Source of the DNA: an uncultured Prevotellaceae bacterium
GTDB lineage: Bacteria; Bacteroidota; Bacteroidia; Bacteroidales; Bacteroidaceae
Length of the DNA: 61,851 nt
Assembly (NCBI GenBank): GCA_947168045.1
Contig: CAMVKN010000016.1
Location: 1-61,851, forward strand
Direction of reading: 5' to 3'
Part shown: piece by piece, positions 58,769 through 61,851 of the stretch
Layout: each line of letters starts with the position of its first letter
Numbering within the stretch: position 1 is the first letter of the stretch
The notes under the pieces: generated by a model
Databases searched by the model: none
What the model was told of the DNA's origin: nothing
Seen by the model: only the letters and a program-made list of their open reading frames with translations
Position numbers and translations under genes: made by a program

Positions 58769-61681
58769 ATGAGAAGTGTCGTAACCATCCTGAGTGTAGC
58801 TTTCATGTCATCTACACTCTTTGCTCAATCACCAGTATTGCAGGTGCATGAGCTGACGCTCAGCAATGGCATGCAGGTATGGCTCAACGAGGACCACTCG
58901 CAGCCTAAGGTGTTTGGCACCGTCGTCGTGCGTGCGGGAGCTAAAGACTGTCCTGACACGGGCGTCGCCCACTACTTTGAACACATCATGTTCAAGGGCA
59001 CTGACCGCATCGGCACTGTCGACTATGAGGCTGAGCGGCCATGGCTCGACAGCATCTCGGCACAGTATGACCGGCTGAGCCAGACCAATGCTACGGCCAT
59101 GCCCGGCGCGAAGCCACAGGAGATTGAGGAACGGCGTATGGCCATTCAGCGACACATCAACGAACTGAGTCTGAAGGCCGCCGACTATGTCATACCTAAC
59201 GAGTTCAGTCGCCTCATCTCGCTCTATGGCGGGTCTGGCCTCAATGCTGCCACCGGCCCCGATGCCACTTACTATTACAACCAGTTCCTGCCACAGTATC
59301 TCACACAGTGGTGCTGGCTCAATTCTGAACGCCTGCTGCATCCCGTGTTCCGTGGCTTTCAGGGAGAGCTGGAGAACGTCTACGAGGAGAAGAATCGCTC
59401 GGCCGATGCCCTTGGCGGTGCCCTGGACAAGGTGCTGAAGGCCGTGTTCAAGGACCAGCCATACGCCTATCCCGTGCTCGGCTCGACGGAGAGTCTGAAG
59501 AACCCGCGGCTGAGCGACATGGAGGCTTTCTACCGCAAATACTATGTGGCACCCAACATGTGCCTCATGCTCTGCGGTGACATCAGGCCCGACAGCACGC
59601 TGACGACACTGCTCGAACAGACTTTCGGCCGTGTGCCTACGGGGCCCGTCCCCCAGCGTGCCGTCTCGTCGTTGCCCGCCATCACACAGGGCGAGCGCAC
59701 CGAGATACGCCTGCCCATCCCCATCATCAAGGCCGAGGCCCTGGTGTTCAGTGCCCCTACGGCCTTCGATGCTGATGCCCCCGCCATGATGGTGGCCAAT
59801 CAGCTGCTATACAACGAAGGTGCCGGCATGTTAGACTCGCTGACCAACGAGCACCGTGTGATGATGGCTGGCGTGATGACATTCGACCAGCTGGCCGATG
59901 CCGCCGTCAACGGACTGTTTATCGTCCCCAATATCCTTGGCAAGATGAAGAAAGCCGAGGCCGTCAGCATGCAGCAGCTGCAACGCCTGATGGACGGCGA
60001 CTTCACTGACGAGCAGTTGGAGATGCAACGGCGCCGGCTGCTGATGGAGGCCGAGCGGGGCTTGGAGACCATCGACGACCGTGCCGAGCATATGATTGAC
60101 GTCTACTCGCGTGGCTACAGCTGGCCGCAGTATCTGCAGCAGATAGAGGCGCTGCGCCGTGTGACACGTGCCGACGTGGTGCGTGTGGCCCGCAAATACT
60201 ATGGTGGCAACTATCTCACGCTGGCCAAGAAATATGGCACCGATGACAAGGAGACGCTGAAGCAGCCCGGCTACACCCCCGTGCAGCCGAAGAACGTCGG
60301 CGCGAAGTCGGCGTTTGCACAATGGCTGGAGCAGTTGCCCAAGGGCGATGCGCCCATCCGTACCGTCGACCTCGACCTCGACGTGGTGCGCAGGCCGCTC
60401 ACAGACCACGCTACGCTCTACTACAAGGAGAATCCTGTGAACGACATCTTTACGTTCACCTTGCGTTATTATAATGGTACGCACGCGACGCCACTGTTAG
60501 AGCAGACCGTGGAGTATCTGAACACCCTCGGCACTGACTCGCTACGCAAACAGCAGCTGGAGGCGGCTTGGCAACAGCTGGGCGTGACGATGACCTTTAG
60601 TGGCGGCGACGAGCGCACCGCCTTCGAGCTGACGGGTCGTGACAGCCAGCTGGCACCGGCGCTGCGTCTGTTGGCTCACTTCCTGGCTCATCCACAGGGT
60701 GATGCCCAGGCGCTGAAAAAACTGAAGCAAAGCGCCAAGGTGGAGCATAAATCCTTTGGCAAGCAGAAGGACGACGTACTGCCCGTTATGGTTGAATATG
60801 TGCGCTACGGCCAGCAGAGCCAGTACCTGCACCAGCCCTCGCTCAAGGAGCTGAGAGCGCTGACCAGCGATACGCTGCTGGCTCTCTTCAGCCAGTTGCA
60901 GCGCTACGACTGCGACATCGTCTATTGCGGTCGGCTGCCCATGGAGCAGGTGGCGGCCGTGGCGCAGCATGAGCTGCCCCTCGACCAGTGTCAGCTGCCA
61001 CGTATCGACACTTATCGCGTGTCGCAGTCGGCACCCGCAGCCCCAACGGTGTACTTCTATCATGTGCCCAAGTCGCGACAGAACTATGTGTGCTCCTACG
61101 AGCTGTTGCCACCGCAAACCGAACCCAACGGCTTGGCTGCCGCACGCCTCTGGGCACGCTACATGGGTGGTGGCATGTCGGGGGTACTGTTCCAGAACAT
61201 CCGCGAGTTCCGCTCGCTGGCCTACACCACGCTGGGCATGATGGGTGAGCCTAAGTTAGCCTCTCATGCCGCTGACCCGCTGCTTTTCCTCACCATCACC
61301 GGCACGCAAGCCGACAAGACGCTGCAGGTGGTGGACGCCGTCGACTCGTTGCTGCACTTCATGCCCATGAAGCCTGAGAACATTGAAGCAGCACGCCAGG
61401 AGATACTCAGCGGTGTACAGAACAGCTATCCCACTTTCCGCACCATCGGCTTCTATGTGGCCAACTGCCTGATGAATGGCTATAGTGCCGACCCCAACCG
61501 TCAGCTAGTTGAGGCGCTGCCCCACGTCAGCCAGGATGACGTGAAATGCTATCAGCAGCAGAATGTCGCGGCTAACAACCGCGTGTGGATGGTCATCGGC
61601 GACCGCAAGCTGACTGACCTAAAGGCTCTGGAGCGGTACGGTAGGGTGGTGGAGTTGCACCGTGAGGACATTGTCCGTTAG
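58769..61681 (+). CDS. M16-family zinc peptidase (insulinase/pitrilysin-like), periplasmic
   Basis: 970 residues from the ATG at 58769; the open frame reaches back to 58400 inside cdsA but has no signal there. Signal peptide 1-20 (SSTLFAQ). The first M16 domain has the inverted zinc motif HYFEH (His68, Glu71, His72), with the distal Glu in ENVYEEKNRSADA. The second, non-catalytic half begins near residue 550 and ends near LKALERYGRVVEL. Two full M16 pairs give the clam-shaped chamber that degrades small peptides. Exported to the periplasm. It closes the rsfS-ftsH-cdsA group. Confidence 0.92.
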   Translation: MRSVVTILSVAFMSSTLFAQSPVLQVHELTLSNGMQVWLNEDHSQPKVFGTVVVRAGAKDCPDTGVAHYFEHIMFKGTDRIGTVDYEAERPWLDSISAQYDRLSQTNATAMPGAKPQEIEERRMAIQRHINELSLKAADYVIPNEFSRLISLYGGSGLNAATGPDATYYYNQFLPQYLTQWCWLNSERLLHPVFRGFQGELENVYEEKNRSADALGGALDKVLKAVFKDQPYAYPVLGSTESLKNPRLSDMEAFYRKYYVAPNMCLMLCGDIRPDSTLTTLLEQTFGRVPTGPVPQRAVSSLPAITQGERTEIRLPIPIIKAEALVFSAPTAFDADAPAMMVANQLLYNEGAGMLDSLTNEHRVMMAGVMTFDQLADAAVNGLFIVPNILGKMKKAEAVSMQQLQRLMDGDFTDEQLEMQRRRLLMEAERGLETIDDRAEHMIDVYSRGYSWPQYLQQIEALRRVTRADVVRVARKYYGGNYLTLAKKYGTDDKETLKQPGYTPVQPKNVGAKSAFAQWLEQLPKGDAPIRTVDLDLDVVRRPLTDHATLYYKENPVNDIFTFTLRYYNGTHATPLLEQTVEYLNTLGTDSLRKQQLEAAWQQLGVTMTFSGGDERTAFELTGRDSQLAPALRLLAHFLAHPQGDAQALKKLKQSAKVEHKSFGKQKDDVLPVMVEYVRYGQQSQYLHQPSLKELRALTSDTLLALFSQLQRYDCDIVYCGRLPMEQVAAVAQHELPLDQCQLPRIDTYRVSQSAPAAPTVYFYHVPKSRQNYVCSYELLPPQTEPNGLAAARLWARYMGGGMSGVLFQNIREFRSLAYTTLGMMGEPKLASHAADPLLFLTITGTQADKTLQVVDAVDSLLHFMPMKPENIEAARQEILSGVQNSYPTFRTIGFYVANCLMNGYSADPNRQLVEALPHVSQDDVKCYQQQNVAANNRVWMVIGDRKLTDLKALERYGRVVELHREDIVR

Positions 61682-61718
61682 CTTTTTTCCTGCATCCGAC
61701 AAAAAAGATGGCAAAAAG

Positions 61719-61750
61719 TTTGGCGGTTTCAGAGAAAAGCACTACCTTTG
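61719..61750 (+). promoter_or_regulatory. Promoter of tRNA-Leu
   Basis: TTTG at 61719-61722, 20 nt, TACCTTTG at 61743-61750. The tRNA begins 41 nt later. Confidence 0.75.
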
Positions 61751-61791
61751 CACCCGCGTTTGGACAGAAGCCCTGACAGCGGTCAGAGATT

Positions 61792-61851
61792 GCGCTTGTG
61801 GCGGAATTGGTAGACGCGCCAGACTTAGGATCTGGTATCTCACGATGTGCA
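61792..61851 (+). tRNA. tRNA-Leu (anticodon TAG), cut by the window edge
   Basis: Starts GCGCTTGTGGCGG, with D loop AATTGGTAGACGC, anticodon stem CCAGA/TCTGG and loop CTTAGGA, anticodon TAG. A class II variable arm (TATCTCACGATGTG) follows. The T arm and 3' acceptor lie beyond the window. Confidence 0.9.

Overview
The window looks like chromosomal DNA of a Bacteroidota bacterium, most probably Prevotella or a close relative. Supporting signs: most genes with a readable upstream region carry the Bacteroidota promoter signature (TTTG, about 20 nt, then TAnnTTTG); there is a SusC/SusD pair with a TonB-linked 'substrate import' zinc metallohydrolase lipoprotein; there are lipoprotein families (DUF3244, DUF4302, META) and C-terminal sorting-type tails typical of the group; and there are plant cell-wall enzymes (GH9, CE1-like esterase, pectinesterase). 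Genus assignment is inference from protein style, not from a search.

Layout. (1) 1-9,900 is an accessory, mosaic, on average AT-richer zone: an antitoxin gene with a toxin remnant, a lipoprotein-TPR-transmembrane-HTH protein, a DUF3244 protein, a secreted trypsin-like protease, then a field of small lipoproteins. Two are near-identical META lipoproteins. Three copies of a ~250-bp repeat lie among them, each containing a 163-bp unit bounded by 22-bp inverted repeats. (2) 9,920-15,106 holds an iron alcohol dehydrogenase, a Gfo/Idh/MocA oxidoreductase, an esterase and a GH9 glucanase. (3) 15,155-25,600 is mostly housekeeping: SurE, a tRNA with CAT anticodon, a START-like protein, an LptF/LptG-type permease, RibBA, a large outer-membrane barrel, a BASS-family transporter and LpxB. 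(4) 25,770-33,828 has a PemK/MazF toxin-antitoxin pair, then ParA-ParB-DUF5683-lytic transglycosylase-RelA/SpoT-NadE. (5) 33,881-39,471 has pectinesterase, a MerR regulator, a Ca/Na exchanger, malate dehydrogenase and an aminopeptidase P. (6) 39,615-50,298 is a five-gene SusC/SusD locus with a metallohydrolase, DUF4302 and a secreted BACON-like protein, so the cargo is more likely peptide than glycan. (7) 50,998-61,681 has DUF4332, an M6 metalloprotease, an FMN-binding protein, a phosphopantetheinyl transferase, tRNA-Gln, then RsfS-FtsH-CdsA-M16 peptidase. A tRNA-Leu runs off the right edge.

The most unusual content is between the genes. Short tandem arrays with unit lengths of 7, 8, 9, 14 and 21/42 bp recur in gene gaps, and several start exactly at a stop codon. 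Two loci 26 kb apart (24,036-24,372 and 50,416-50,733) share one architecture: 9-bp GGYGCTAYT repeats on the left, their reverse complement on the right, and a 42-bp-period array made of alternating 21-bp half units in between. Elsewhere a 33-bp inverted repeat has supplied part of the signal peptide of the DUF5683 protein, and a palindromic GC-rich insertion has been translated inside LpxB. No CRISPR array, prophage, integrase or transposase gene was seen.
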